A DNA stretch of 49,592 nucleotides from Piscirickettsiaceae bacterium (GCA_013215825.1 JABSQN010000009.1:1-49592); one strand, 5' to 3'; shown: positions 24,322-33,260, counted from the stretch's first letter. Notes: generated by a model not told the origin, from the letters alone. A program made the numbers and translations.

Positions 24322-24885
24322 ATGGAAATGGAATCCTCTTTACAGCATCATTTCCTTATCGCAATGCCATCATTGGTCGATACCTTCTTTTATCGCACCG
24401 TTATTTATATTTGTGAACACGATGAGCAAGGTGCAATGGGCATCATCATTAATCGTCCAACACCCATTACATTGACCGAATTACTTACTCACTTTGAAAT
24501 TTCCAATACCTCTGAAACAATAATCAACACTCCAATTTTCTTTGGCGGTCCAGTACAAAAGAATCAAGGTATGGTGCTTCACAATAGTGACACTGAATGG
24601 AAAAATACTATTCAGATCGCCGATAAGGTATTTCTCACCACATCAACCGATATTCTAAAAGACATGGGTACAGATAAAAGCCCCGAATATGCCTTAGTCA
24701 CTTTAGGTTATTCCTCTTGGGACGCAGGACAGTTAGAACAAGAAATTGCTGAAAACAGTTGGCTGACTGTGACTGCTGATGATGATGTTTTATTCAACAC
24801 CCCTGCCGACAAACAATGGCATGCCGCCGCAAACTTATTAGGTATTGATATCAACTTGATGTCGAATGCCACAGGACACGCATGA
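24322..24885 (+). CDS. yqgE: YqgE/AlgH family protein
   Basis: Conserved cytoplasmic protein of uncertain function (AlgH/UPF0301). At 187 residues it shows the family start LQHHFLIAMPSLVDTFFYRTVIYICEHDEQGAMGIIINRP and the later FFGGPV and GYSSWDAGQLEQEI. It starts 2 bases after trkA; a second in-frame ATG lies two codons in. It overlaps ruvX by 4 bases, the usual pairing. Confidence 0.95.
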   Translation: MEMESSLQHHFLIAMPSLVDTFFYRTVIYICEHDEQGAMGIIINRPTPITLTELLTHFEISNTSETIINTPIFFGGPVQKNQGMVLHNSDTEWKNTIQIADKVFLTTSTDILKDMGTDKSPEYALVTLGYSSWDAGQLEQEIAENSWLTVTADDDVLFNTPADKQWHAAANLLGIDINLMSNATGHA

Positions 24886-25301
24886 GCACGCCACGTACGA
24901 TTCTCGGTTTTGATTATGGCCTAAAGAACATCGGCGTAGCTGTTGGACAAGAGCTCACACTCACCGCAAGCCCACTAACCGTTATCAAAGCACGCAATGG
25001 CATACCGAATTGGGATGACATACAAAAACTACTCGACGAATGGCAACCACAACTGTTAATTGTCGGCTTACCGCTCAATATGGATGGCACAGAACAAAAA
25101 ATGACCAAAGCCGCCCGCAAATTTGGCAATCGCCTCAATGGTCGCTTTCAAATCGCCGTGGAATGGCAGGACGAACGCCTAAGTACATACGACGCATTAG
25201 ATCTATTGGGAATTCATAGTAAACTAGATGCAAAACACCGTGATGATGTTGATCGCATCTCGGCACAACTTATCCTTCAATCATGGCTGAATCAACAATG
25301 A
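24882..25301 (+). CDS. ruvX: Putative Holliday junction resolvase / pre-16S rRNA nuclease
   Basis: YqgF/RuvX is an RNase H-like nuclease involved in 16S rRNA 5' maturation and possibly junction resolution. At 139 residues it is full length. Motifs include GFDYGLKNIGVAVGQ with the first catalytic Asp, the GLPLNMDGTEQKMT loop, and DERLSTYDA. It overlaps yqgE by 4 bases at its 5' end and pyrR at its 3' end. Confidence 0.96.
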   Translation: MSTPRTILGFDYGLKNIGVAVGQELTLTASPLTVIKARNGIPNWDDIQKLLDEWQPQLLIVGLPLNMDGTEQKMTKAARKFGNRLNGRFQIAVEWQDERLSTYDALDLLGIHSKLDAKHRDDVDRISAQLILQSWLNQQ

Positions 25302-25822
25302 CTATTGCAACAAGCTCTGCCGATATAGACCAACTACTAGACACAATGGCAGAAGATATTCGCCATCAATTAGGGGAGTTGCAACCACTCTTAATTGGTA
25401 TCCATACTGGCGGTGCTTGGGTTGCCAAAGCGTTGTCCGAACGATTGGGCAGTGAGTTTTTCGATGGCCCACTCGGCACTTTAAATATCGCTTATTATCG
25501 TGACGACTTCACTCGCATTGGTATGCATCCACAGGTCACACCTACCGACCTACCGTTCAATGTTGATGATCGACACCTATTATTAGTCGATGATGTTTTC
25601 CATAGCGGTCGCACAATTCGCGCCGCACTCAATGAAATATTTGATTATGGTCGCCCCGCTAGCGTCACACTCGCCGTACTTATTGAACGTGATGGTCATG
25701 AATTACCACTTCATGCCGATATTATTGGCCAGTCAGTCGAACTTGAAGAAAACCAACATATAAAATTGACCAATAATGATGGTTTACAACTTGAATTGAC
25801 CACCAAAGAGGAGGCTGAATGA
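25283..25822 (+). CDS. pyrR: PyrR-type bifunctional pyrimidine regulator / uracil phosphoribosyltransferase
   Basis: Phosphoribosyltransferase-fold protein of 179 residues with the PRPP-binding signature [18 protein letters not shown] (about 99-116) and [14 protein letters not shown]. PyrR proteins regulate pyrimidine genes and/or convert uracil to UMP. Which role applies here cannot be told from sequence; no obvious anti-terminator is visible upstream. Two starts are possible: ATG 25283 (overlap 19 bases with ruvX) or ATG 25298, whose ATGA overlaps the ruvX stop. It overlaps pyrB by 4 bases. Confidence 0.94.
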   Translation: MAESTMTIATSSADIDQLLDTMAEDIRHQLGELQPLLIGIHTGGAWVAKALSERLGSEFFDGPLGTLNIAYYRDDFTRIGMHPQVTPTDLPFNVDDRHLLLVDDVFHSGRTIRAALNEIFDYGRPASVTLAVLIERDGHELPLHADIIGQSVELEENQHIKLTNNDGLQLELTTKEEAE

Positions 25823-26793
25823 GCAATAACCAACTCACTGAAAGCGGATATTTAAGGCATTTTTTAACGATAGAAGGTCTTAAAAGACCGTTATTAACCG
25901 AGATCATGGATCGCGCAGAACAGTTCTCTAGCATCTCCAATCAACAAGTTAAAAAGGTCCCATTGCTACGCGGTAAAACAATCGTAAACCTCTTTTTTGA
26001 AAACAGCACTCGTACTCGAACCACCTTTGAACTTGCGGCAAAGCGTCTTTCTGCCGATGTTATCAACTTAAACATTAGCACCTCAGCCACATCAAAAGGC
26101 GAAAGTTTATTAGACACCTTGCACAATCTAGAAGCCATGCACAGCGATATGTTTATTGTTCGCCACAATCAAAGCGGCGCGGCTGAATTCATTGCCCAAC
26201 ACGTTGCGCCTCATGTCAGCGTTATCAATGCCGGCGACGGTTGCCACGCCCACCCAACACAAGCCATGTTGGATATGTTCACCATCCGCCGCCACAAACC
26301 GCATTTTCCCGATTTATGCGTCGCCATTATCGGTGATATTTTGCACTCCCGGGTTGCTCGCTCACAAATTCAAGCACTCGCCATCTTAGGCGTGGGTGAA
26401 ATCCGCGTAATTGGCCCCAAAACATTATTACCCATCGACACACAATCGCTAGGTGTTCATGTCTATCATGATATGGAATCAGGCTTAGACGGTGTTGATG
26501 TTGTTATTACACTGCGGCTACAACATGAACGTATGCAGGGTGCATTATTACCAAGTTCAAATGAATACTTTGCACGCTACGGACTCACAGACGACACGCT
26601 AAAACTAGCAAAACCAGATGCCATAGTGATGCATCCCGGCCCTATCAATCGCGGTGTTGAAATAGCATCATCCGTTGCCGATGGCGCTCAATCCGTCATC
26701 TTAGAACAAGTGACACATGGAATAGCTATCCGCATGGCCGTAATGTCAATGGCACTAGGCACGCAAGCCGAACAGCACGAGGCACATTCATGA
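25819..26793 (+). CDS. pyrB: Aspartate carbamoyltransferase catalytic subunit
   Basis: Condenses carbamoyl phosphate with aspartate, the committed step of pyrimidine synthesis. The protein has 324 residues. The carbamoyl-phosphate motif STRTRT is at 63-68, followed by HPTQAMLDM and [10 protein letters not shown]. No pyrI regulatory subunit follows; instead a non-catalytic dihydroorotase homologue does, as in the class A ATCase of pseudomonads, where the two form one large complex (established for Pseudomonas). Confidence 0.98.
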   Translation: MSNNQLTESGYLRHFLTIEGLKRPLLTEIMDRAEQFSSISNQQVKKVPLLRGKTIVNLFFENSTRTRTTFELAAKRLSADVINLNISTSATSKGESLLDTLHNLEAMHSDMFIVRHNQSGAAEFIAQHVAPHVSVINAGDGCHAHPTQAMLDMFTIRRHKPHFPDLCVAIIGDILHSRVARSQIQALAILGVGEIRVIGPKTLLPIDTQSLGVHVYHDMESGLDGVDVVITLRLQHERMQGALLPSSNEYFARYGLTDDTLKLAKPDAIVMHPGPINRGVEIASSVADGAQSVILEQVTHGIAIRMAVMSMALGTQAEQHEAHS

Positions 26794-28067
26794 AACTTCA
26801 TATAAAAAATGGCCGCGTTATTGATCCTGCTAGTCAGCTAGATACTCAACAAGATATCTTCGTCGAAAATGGTGTAATCATCGCCATCGCCTCCGAACTC
26901 AAGGGATTTATTGCCGATCAGGAAATTGATGCAACCGGGCTTATTATTTGTCCAGGACTGATTGACCTAAATGCTCGCATGACCATTAACGGCATCGAAA
27001 GTGAAACTCGCGCCGCCGTTAAAGGAGGCATTACTGCTCTTAGTATTCCTCCCGATACCACACCCATCATTGATAACCCCGCTGCAATAGAATTAATTGA
27101 AGATCGTGCAAAAAAAGCAGGAAGAACAATGGTTCACACTATTGGTGCTCTCACTCAACAGCTAGAAGGCAAACTGCTTAGCGAAATGCTGGCATTAAAA
27201 GAAGCGGGCTGTGTAGGCATTAGTAACGGTTTAAATACCATTGAAAACACATTAATTCAACGACGCGCAATGGAATATGCCGCCACACTTGATTTGACCT
27301 TATTTATTAATGCCGCCGACCCTTGGCTACAATCACAAGGTTGCGTACATGAAGGTACAGTGAGTACGCGACTTGGCTTAGGCGGCATCCCTGAAGCCGC
27401 AGAAACAATTGCTGTTACCCGCGATTTATTACTCATCGAACAAACAGGGGTAAGCGCACACTTTCACAATATATCTACAGCAAGAGCGGTACAAATGATT
27501 GGAGAAGCACAGAAAAGAGGTTTGCCTGTTACTGCTGATGTTTGTGCCCATCAATTGCATTTAACAGAACATGATATCGGTAATTACGACAGTTTAAGCC
27601 ATGTAATACCGCCATTGCGTAGCATTAGAGATAGAGACCAATTACAGCAAGGTGTGCGTGACGGCATCATCACCGCAATATGCTCCAACCATAAACCGCT
27701 GAGCAATGATGCCAAGCTAGGGCCTTTTGCTGAAACCACACCAGGTATTTCAGGGCTTGAAACCTTACTCCCTCTCACCTTGAAAATGGTTGATGATGAC
27801 GAACTATCATTGCAACAAGCCATTGCTTGCTTAACAAGTGAGCCAGCCGCTATTTTAGGCATTGATGCTGGACACCTTAAAGTAGGCTCGCAAGCTGACA
27901 TCTGTATTATTAACCCAGATGCTCATCATGAATGTCAGCCCGAACAGTTTGCAAGTACAGGTAAAAACAGCCCGTTCAAAGGCTGGTTGTTTAATAATCA
28001 AGTCGTGCATACATTAATCAATGGTCAAACAGTGTTTGATTTAAATAAGGTAACGTCATCCTCGTGA
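26790..28067 (+). CDS. pyrC': Non-catalytic dihydroorotase homologue (PyrC')
   Basis: An amidohydrolase-fold protein of 425 residues next to pyrB. Active dihydroorotases have PGLIDxHxH; here the position reads [10 protein letters not shown] (N61, R63 instead of the two metal-binding His). The late DHAPH motif reads SNHKPL. It should therefore not bind the metal pair, and most likely supports PyrB structurally as in Pseudomonas. An active dihydroorotase must be encoded elsewhere. Its final residues TSSS and its TGA stop come from a dispersed palindromic element that begins at 28054, so the natural C terminus may have been replaced. It overlaps pyrB by 4 bases. Confidence 0.93.
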   Translation: MKLHIKNGRVIDPASQLDTQQDIFVENGVIIAIASELKGFIADQEIDATGLIICPGLIDLNARMTINGIESETRAAVKGGITALSIPPDTTPIIDNPAAIELIEDRAKKAGRTMVHTIGALTQQLEGKLLSEMLALKEAGCVGISNGLNTIENTLIQRRAMEYAATLDLTLFINAADPWLQSQGCVHEGTVSTRLGLGGIPEAAETIAVTRDLLLIEQTGVSAHFHNISTARAVQMIGEAQKRGLPVTADVCAHQLHLTEHDIGNYDSLSHVIPPLRSIRDRDQLQQGVRDGIITAICSNHKPLSNDAKLGPFAETTPGISGLETLLPLTLKMVDDDELSLQQAIACLTSEPAAILGIDAGHLKVGSQADICIINPDAHHECQPEQFASTGKNSPFKGWLFNNQVVHTLINGQTVFDLNKVTSSS

Positions 28068-28135
28068 AAATGGGGATCCAACGATAGTTGATACTTTTCA
28101 CAACCCTTGGAGCCTCACTTGCGTGGAGAATGACG
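28054..28135. repeat. Palindromic dispersed element, copy 2 (supplies pyrC' stop)
   Basis: It begins CGTCATCCTCGTGAAAATGG and ends GTGGAGAATGACG; the ends CGTCATCCTC and GAGAATGACG are near-perfect inverted repeats about 82 bases apart overall. The TGA of pyrC' (28065-28067) lies inside it. Same family as 10383-10451, 32436-32519 and 44190-44253. Confidence 0.8.
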
Positions 28136-28173
28136 ACACAAACCACATATTCAAATAAACCGAAGGAATACCA

Positions 28174-28356
28174 ATGTCACTTATTAAAAAGCTTAGCCTT
28201 GTCACTATCATCTTGTCATTTACAACAATTATCTCCGCCTGCTCAGCCGAAATCGGCAGTGAGAAATGGTGTGATAATATGAAAGAAATGCCAAAAGGTG
28301 AGTGGACAATGAATGATGCCGGTGACTTCACTAAATTCTGCATCTTGAGAAACTAA
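28174..28356 (+). CDS. DUF3012 small lipoprotein
   Basis: A 60-residue product with a signal peptide and lipobox (LSFTTIISAC) leaving a mature part of under 40 residues. The mature part reads GSEKWCDNMKEMPKGEWTMN then GDFTKFC, a Trp-Cys/Cys pattern that I recognise as the DUF3012 family of small proteobacterial lipoproteins; function unknown. GAAGGA lies 6 bases before the ATG. The two mature Cys other than the lipidated one may form a disulfide. The next gene starts 3 bases after its stop. Confidence 0.85.
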   Translation: MSLIKKLSLVTIILSFTTIISACSAEIGSEKWCDNMKEMPKGEWTMNDAGDFTKFCILRN

Positions 28357-28359
28357 GAC

Positions 28360-29109
28360 TTGGAAAATAAACTCTACGCCCTCGACTTCGACGGTGTTAT
28401 CTGTGACAGCGCCGTAGAAACAGGTATCACCGGCTGGAAAGTAGCAAGCCAACTTTGGCCAGAGATGCCAGCAGAAATACCCTCAGAGATGATTGATCTA
28501 TTCCGCCAAGTTCGCCCAGTGATGGAAACAGGTTATGAAGCCATCCTCATTATGCGGCTATTGTTTGAAGGTACACCTCCTCAAAACCTGCTTGATGACT
28601 TTGCCAATGCCATCCAAGATATTATTGAGCAAGAACAACTCAGCACAGATCAACTTAAGCAGCTATTTGGTGAAACCCGCGATCACTGGATAAATGACGA
28701 TCTTGACGATTGGATTGCCATGAACCCACTGTTTGATGGTGTTGCCGACAAGCTACGTCAAATAGACCCTGAACAATGCGTTATCATCACCACAAAACAA
28801 GAACGCTTTGTCAGCCATATTCTACGAGCCAATGCTATTTCATTAGCTGATGAACGCATTTTTGGTTTGGATCGAAAAATGAACAAGCCCGACATTATTC
28901 GCAATATGCTCAATGAATACCCCGATCACACTGTTCTATTTGTTGAAGATAGACTGCCGACTTTGATTAAGGTCATTGCTGATAAGCGTTTAAAGAAAGT
29001 GAGACTACTGTTTGCAAACTGGGGCTACAACACCCAACAAGACAAAAAACATGCCCGACAAAACACCGCTATTACAACGATAGATCTAACAGAATTTAGT
29101 GATTTGTAA
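28360..29109 (+). CDS. HAD-superfamily hydrolase
   Basis: The 249-residue protein has the four HAD motifs: nucleophile pair D9/D11 in ALDFDGVICDS, motif II in CVIITTK, a Lys in LDRKMNKPDII, and the acidic motif IV in LFVEDRLPT. A helical cap lies between motifs I and II. It is probably a phosphatase with an unknown small-molecule substrate. The start is TTG 28360; no ATG is available before residue 50. It lies 3 bases after the DUF3012 stop, so the pair is probably co-translated. Confidence 0.88.
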   Translation: MENKLYALDFDGVICDSAVETGITGWKVASQLWPEMPAEIPSEMIDLFRQVRPVMETGYEAILIMRLLFEGTPPQNLLDDFANAIQDIIEQEQLSTDQLKQLFGETRDHWINDDLDDWIAMNPLFDGVADKLRQIDPEQCVIITTKQERFVSHILRANAISLADERIFGLDRKMNKPDIIRNMLNEYPDHTVLFVEDRLPTLIKVIADKRLKKVRLLFANWGYNTQQDKKHARQNTAITTIDLTEFSDL

Positions 29110-29113
29110 ACTC

Positions 29114-29140
29114 CGTTCGCCCTGAGCTCGTCGAAGGGTG
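29114..29140. repeat. Single dispersed CCTGAGC-CGAAG repeat
   Basis: CGTTCGCCCTGAGCTCGTCG followed by AAGGGTG matches the arms of the inverted pair at 1276-1361 with few changes. It lies just after the HAD gene stop and before tRNA-Asp. A short hairpin (TTGCATCC / GGATGCAA) follows at about 29155-29176. Confidence 0.65.
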
Positions 29141-29186
29141 GTGCTTACAAATGCTTGCATCCAAGACTGGATGCAAAAAAGAAAAT

Positions 29187-29263
29187 TGGCGGAGCGGACG
29201 GGACTCGAACCCGCGACCTCCGGCGTGACAGGCCAGCATTCTAACCAACTGAACTACCGCTCC
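29187..29263 (-). tRNA. tRNA-Asp (anticodon GTC)
   Basis: The minus strand gives a full 77-base cloverleaf: acceptor GGAGCGG pairing with CCGCTCC, D arm with AGTTCAGTTGGTTAGAAT, anticodon loop CTGTCAC (GTC), T arm GCGGGTTCGAGTCCCGT, and an encoded CCA at 29189-29187. It is convergent with the HAD gene. Confidence 0.97.
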
Positions 29264-29737
29264 ACACCACTTCAAGTAAGCTTATAAATAAGCTGGAAAA
29301 CTTGAAGAAGCGAGAAGAATACAGTAAATAAGGAAAAGATGTTAGCCTTATTTTTCATCCTCCTCAAAGGGCCAAATTAACCTTATTATTTACAAAGACT
29401 TATATTTTTAATATAAGTATAAAAGATCAATCACACAAGCTTTAATAGCTTGAAAAACATTAGTAACCATATCAGTATTAATCCTCAATAACATAAATGG
29501 ACTTACTAGCCTTGTTTGACGATTATCTCAGAATTACTAGGAAAACCTGTCCGTCTATATATTAAGAATTACACGGAAAATTGTTACCTGTTAATAACAA
29601 GTTAGGTTAAAACAACGCTATACATCAAAATACTTTCTTAATATTCTTTAATTTGTCATAAAACTTGTGTATTATTTTTAGACATTAATTATTATAAAAA
29701 TGATCTTGTAATTCAGACTGATGTTTGGAGTAATCTA
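29264..29737. other. AT-rich intergenic stretch, no gene found
   Basis: This stretch lies between tRNA-Asp and the phosphatase gene (divergent). I see no coding frame with a ribosome site. Inverted repeats occur at 29270-29307 (outer CTTCAAGT/ACTTGAAG, inner AGCTTAT/ATAAGCT), just upstream of the tRNA, and at 29398-29418 (ACTTATATT/AATATAAGT). Promoters for both flanking genes should be here, but I could not pick convincing -35/-10 pairs. Confidence 0.5.
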
Positions 29738-30550
29738 ATGACAAATAAAGTAATACTCATTGTTCTTGATGGTTTGGCCTATAAGACTGCCGAGCAGTGC
29801 TTGGGGTTTATTCAAGGATTGGGGGAACAGGGCTTGGCGACCCTTTACAAAGTTCAATGTGAACTGCCCTCTATGTCTCGCCCACTGTACGAAACCATCT
29901 TAACCGGAGTGACGCCTGCTGTTAGTGGAATTGTTCACAATCAAGTGGTACGTAACTCTAACCAAGAAAGCGTTTTCAGTTTGGCTCGTAACTCAGGATT
30001 ATCTACCGCCGCTGCCGCATTTCATTGGTTTAGCGAATTGTATAATGAAAGTCCCTATCTTGCTGTACGAGATCGCCACACAGAAGACACCGACAAGCTT
30101 ATTCAATATGGCTCTTTTTACCACGATGGGCAATATCCTGACAGTCACTTATACCTTGATGCTGAATTATTACGTCGCCGTCACGACCCTGACTTTCTAT
30201 TAATTCATCCGATGAGTATTGATGAAGCTGGGCATCATTCTGGACCAGATAGTTCTCACTACCGCACTACCACTCGTCGATCAGATAAAGAGTTATCCGA
30301 ATACCTTCCCGCTTGGATTGAAGCAGGTTACCAAATTATCATTACCGCAGATCATGGCATGAATTCGGATAAAGGCCACGGTGGAACGTTAACCGAAGAG
30401 CGGAATATTCCCTTCTATGTTATTGGCGATCGTTTCTCTCACCAAGCAGACTGCGCGCCTAAACAAACGGAGATTTGTGGGGTTATCTGTGAGTTACTAG
30501 GACTCGCCGATCATAGCAAGTCTGTAACTGAAGATTTACTCCTTAATTAA
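29738..30550 (+). CDS. Alkaline-phosphatase-superfamily hydrolase (nucleotide pyrophosphatase/phosphodiesterase type)
   Basis: The 270-residue protein shows the two-metal site of the superfamily: D11 in VLDGL, the likely nucleophile S47 in ELPSMSRPLYETILTG (followed by the typical SGIVHN), D162/H166 in SIDEAGHH, D205/H206 in TADHGM and H214 in GHGG. There is no signal peptide, so it should act in the cytoplasm. It probably cleaves a phosphate mono- or diester; substrate unknown. GGAG lies 7 bases before the ATG. It stands alone. Confidence 0.88.
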   Translation: MTNKVILIVLDGLAYKTAEQCLGFIQGLGEQGLATLYKVQCELPSMSRPLYETILTGVTPAVSGIVHNQVVRNSNQESVFSLARNSGLSTAAAAFHWFSELYNESPYLAVRDRHTEDTDKLIQYGSFYHDGQYPDSHLYLDAELLRRRHDPDFLLIHPMSIDEAGHHSGPDSSHYRTTTRRSDKELSEYLPAWIEAGYQIIITADHGMNSDKGHGGTLTEERNIPFYVIGDRFSHQADCAPKQTEICGVICELLGLADHSKSVTEDLLLN

Positions 30551-30638
30551 ATGAGCAAAGTAAATAGATCGAATACAAATTCATAATGGGTGCCTAGTCA
30601 TTGAACCTAGCGGTTACGCAGAAATTACAGCATTCTCG

Positions 30639-32375
30639 CTACCAATTATCCCGTTTCGCTTTTTGCAATTTTTCATAACCTGCTAGTAGCATAGTGTGGC
30701 GTTCAAAGCCTTTTAAGCTAAGTCCGGGGCAATGTAAATCATGAAATAAGGCATCGCCATTAACGATGGCAATACCGTCACTGACGGTTTGTTCACCATA
30801 CATTAAGCCTAAGCCTTCTTGATAGTCGACAAGTTCTCGTTCACCCCATTTGATTTCTAATAAGGCTTTGAGGCATAAATAATGGCGGCGTGTAGCTTCG
30901 CTGGCTTGATCGAGCGATAAACACCAGTCTACCCAATCAATCGCCTCCTCATCTTGTAATGCTAGGCATAGCATTGCTTTGATTTCACCAAGACGAATGC
31001 TTGTCCATAAGGTATCAGGATCAGGGGCTAGACCAATAAATGGTGCGGCTAAGGTTTGGTCGTTATACCCACCCTCTTCTAGGCGATCTAGGGTATCTTG
31101 CCATTGAGCCTTGTCCCCATCTTTTAGAGTTAAAAAATCTTCTCTAAATAAAGCCCCTTCATTATTATTTTCCCAAACCAGTTCATCAACAGGATAAATG
31201 TCAGACATGCCGGGCACTACGATTCTGCAGGCATAGACATTAAGGTGTTCATAATCCGAAATGTAAATATCGAAGCCTTCTTGATGAATAAGTTGGCTTA
31301 AATAGTCAAATTCATCGGCAGTATTATTGTCATGCTCCCAATCATGAAAAGCATAGTCAGGTGTTTTTCTAAAGAAATCATTCGAGATATAACCGCTGGA
31401 ATCAATAAAGTGCATTTCAAGATTAGCAGGTGCAGCGACTTCATCCATATCAAAAATAGGCGGATGAAAAACATCAAGCTGATCAAGGCCGCGACCTTGT
31501 AATAATTCGGTGACGGTACGTTCTAAAGCGACTTCAAAACTAGGGTGTGCACCAAATGAGGCAAACACTGAACCATCTTTGGGATTAATCAATGTCACGC
31601 TCATCACTGGATATTTACCACCCAATGAGGCATCAGCAATTTTTAGGGCATAACCATGATCTTTAAGCTCTTGAATTGATTTCATAATGCTCGGATAGCG
31701 ATTTAGCACCTCTTCCGGCACATCAGGTAAGCTGATCCCTTCGGCAATGATCCTGTTCTTCACATAACGTTCAAATATCTCGGATAAGCCTTGCACTCGT
31801 GCTTCATTTTTAGTGTTACCCGCTGACATGCCATTGCTAACAAAGATATTGGCAATCACATTAACCGGGATATATATCGCTTTATTATCACGCAAGCGTT
31901 GATAAGGCACTGCGCAAATACCGCGCTCACCGGTGCCTGAGTTAATGTCGAATAACTTAGCCGGACTGAGTTCATTATTAGGATCAAAATGCGCCCACAA
32001 TGATTCATCCATCAAGCCTTCTGGCATCGTATCACCCAAACTATCGAACCAACGCTCATTGGGGTAATGCACAAAATCACCGGCACTATGTTGTTCGCCC
32101 AAATAAAAGTCGGCAAAGAAATAGTTGCAACTTAAGCGTTCAAAATATTCACCCAAGGCGCTGGCTAAACACGATTTTTCAGTGCTACCTTTACCATTGG
32201 TAAACATCAATGGGCATGATTTGTCACGAATATGTACAGAATATACATTGCTCACAGGGTTAAGCCATGAGGCTTCTTCAATATCAAAACCAAAGGACTT
32301 TAATTTGGTTTGCATGGTGGCAATACTTGTTTCTAAATCGCTGTCCTTGCCTTTGATATATGTTTTTTCTGTCAT
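30639..32375 (-). CDS. ycaO: YcaO, accessory factor for ribosomal protein S12 methylthiolation
   Basis: Close in length and sequence to E. coli YcaO: IEEASWLNPV, FTNGKGSTEKSCLASALGEYFERLS, VSNGMSAGNTKNEARVQGLSE.FERY and FASFGAHPSFEVALERTVTELLQGRGL. These include the ATP-binding residues of the YcaO fold. In E. coli it assists RimO in modifying S12 (established there); no azole-peptide partners are nearby, so a RiPP role is unlikely. I start at ATG 32375 (MTEKTYIKGKDSDLE), as in E. coli; the frame extends seven codons further to 32396. A terminator-like hairpin lies just upstream. Confidence 0.95.
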   Translation of the reverse strand: MTEKTYIKGKDSDLETSIATMQTKLKSFGFDIEEASWLNPVSNVYSVHIRDKSCPLMFTNGKGSTEKSCLASALGEYFERLSCNYFFADFYLGEQHSAGDFVHYPNERWFDSLGDTMPEGLMDESLWAHFDPNNELSPAKLFDINSGTGERGICAVPYQRLRDNKAIYIPVNVIANIFVSNGMSAGNTKNEARVQGLSEIFERYVKNRIIAEGISLPDVPEEVLNRYPSIMKSIQELKDHGYALKIADASLGGKYPVMSVTLINPKDGSVFASFGAHPSFEVALERTVTELLQGRGLDQLDVFHPPIFDMDEVAAPANLEMHFIDSSGYISNDFFRKTPDYAFHDWEHDNNTADEFDYLSQLIHQEGFDIYISDYEHLNVYACRIVVPGMSDIYPVDELVWENNNEGALFREDFLTLKDGDKAQWQDTLDRLEEGGYNDQTLAAPFIGLAPDPDTLWTSIRLGEIKAMLCLALQDEEAIDWVDWCLSLDQASEATRRHYLCLKALLEIKWGERELVDYQEGLGLMYGEQTVSDGIAIVNGDALFHDLHCPGLSLKGFERHTMLLAGYEKLQKAKRDNW

Positions 32376-32397
32376 GATAGCTTCTTTTATTGCCATG

Positions 32398-32425
32398 AAA
32401 AAATGACCTCATTAAAGAGGTCATT
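32398..32425 (-). terminator. Intrinsic terminator or attenuator directly upstream of ycaO
   Basis: On the minus strand AATGACCTC (32425-32417) pairs with GAGGTCATT (32410-32402) over a 6-base loop and runs into T6. This is a good rho-independent terminator for the cytochrome gene. It ends only about 23 bases before the ycaO ATG, so any ycaO promoter must overlap it, or else ycaO is controlled by read-through. Confidence 0.8.
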
Positions 32426-32435
32426 GTTAAACTTC

Positions 32436-32519
32436 GCATCATTTCCCTGCAATCAGGAATCCAGCGATAGTGATGATATTCGCGTCCCATAAATCCCCGT
32501 ATTCATGAGGATGACAGGC
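32436..32519. repeat. Palindromic dispersed element, copy 3
   Basis: It starts GCATCATTTCCCTGCAATCA and ends ATGAGGATGACAGGC; read from the other strand it begins GCCTGTCATCCTCATGAATA. The arms match the element family at 10383-10451, 28054-28135 and 44190-44253. It lies between the cytochrome c stop and the terminator upstream of ycaO. Confidence 0.75.
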
Positions 32520-32525
32520 TTATTC

Positions 32526-33113
32526 TTACTGCTTTTTAGGCTTAACAACACCAATTGCACCATCAGCCCGTGCCATTAAGTAAGCATAAAGTTGATCACG
32601 ACCTGCGATAACTTTTGAATTGGTTCTCCATGCAGGCATACTTCCAATAGTGCCTGATTTACCATTTTCAACGGTATCAAAGAATTCTTTTTCAGTGATT
32701 ACATTTAAGCTTTCAGCTAAGTTTGGCCCCACCATACCTTGACCATAAGTACCATGACAGCGCGCACACCAATTACGATATAATTTGAAACCTGCATAAC
32801 TGTTGGCATCTAGCTTATTGCCATCAACCACACTGTAAAGTGCCGATTCACTTTCATCTTCTTTGCTATTGTTAGCTTCTTCTTGAGGAGCCGGCGTAAC
32901 AACATTGGCTTGTGGAATAGGTGCTGGCACAACGACTGGAGCCGGAACCTGCTCAACAAGCTCTTCTACTGCTACCGTTTTAGTGACTACGGGAGGAACG
33001 GCGCCACTATAACCATCACTATTACCTTTTAATGCTGGCCAAATCATCACAATAATAAACACCGCTAATACAATATGTATCAATACGGAGATCAACGCTT
33101 TTGTTTTACTCAT
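32526..33113 (-). CDS. Membrane-anchored c-type cytochrome
   Basis: The protein has 195 residues. One uncleaved N-terminal membrane helix (about 8-26) is followed by a Pro/Ala/Val- and acid-rich linker (40-90). The haem domain has CARCH (C116, C119, H120) and a likely Met ligand M159 in GSMPAWR. It should sit on the periplasmic face of the inner membrane as a tethered electron carrier. A link to alcohol dehydrogenase or oxidase chains is plausible in a methylotroph but not shown. AAGGAAG precedes the ATG. It is divergent from the PhnA-family gene. Confidence 0.92.
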   Translation of the reverse strand: MSKTKALISVLIHIVLAVFIIVMIWPALKGNSDGYSGAVPPVVTKTVAVEELVEQVPAPVVVPAPIPQANVVTPAPQEEANNSKEDESESALYSVVDGNKLDANSYAGFKLYRNWCARCHGTYGQGMVGPNLAESLNVITEKEFFDTVENGKSGTIGSMPAWRTNSKVIAGRDQLYAYLMARADGAIGVVKPKKQ

Positions 33114-33198
33114 CGGGCTTCCTTTATTTCAGAATTATCACTATAAAAGTAAGATCTTTGCATGAAAGTATGATGAGAGAAAAATGAGCGTAATTTTT

Positions 33199-33260
33199 TA
33201 AAATATAGTCAAAAAAGAGGGGAACAGCAAACTCTTGACCAGTTTTTTGACTATATTTTA
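33199..33260. promoter_or_regulatory. 18-base perfect inverted repeat between divergent genes
   Basis: TAAAATATAGTCAAAAAA (33199-33216) and its exact reverse complement (33243-33260) enclose a 26-base loop. It lies in the 298-base gap between the membrane cytochrome c and the PhnA-family gene. It may be a regulatory hairpin, a small RNA structure, or a miniature mobile element. I find no gene in the gap. Confidence 0.6.

Noticed and set aside
29150-29186. Hairpin TTGCATCC/GGATGCAA as terminator of tRNA-Asp or the HAD gene
   Set aside because: The homopolymer run is A on the plus strand after the stem and precedes the stem on the minus strand, so it is on the wrong side for either transcript. 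The T-rich run right after the tRNA CCA may suffice for termination.
30639-32375. YcaO as part of a thiazole/oxazole peptide (RiPP) cluster
   Set aside because: The sequence follows E. coli YcaO along its length, and no cyclodehydratase partner, flavin dehydrogenase or precursor peptide is adjacent.
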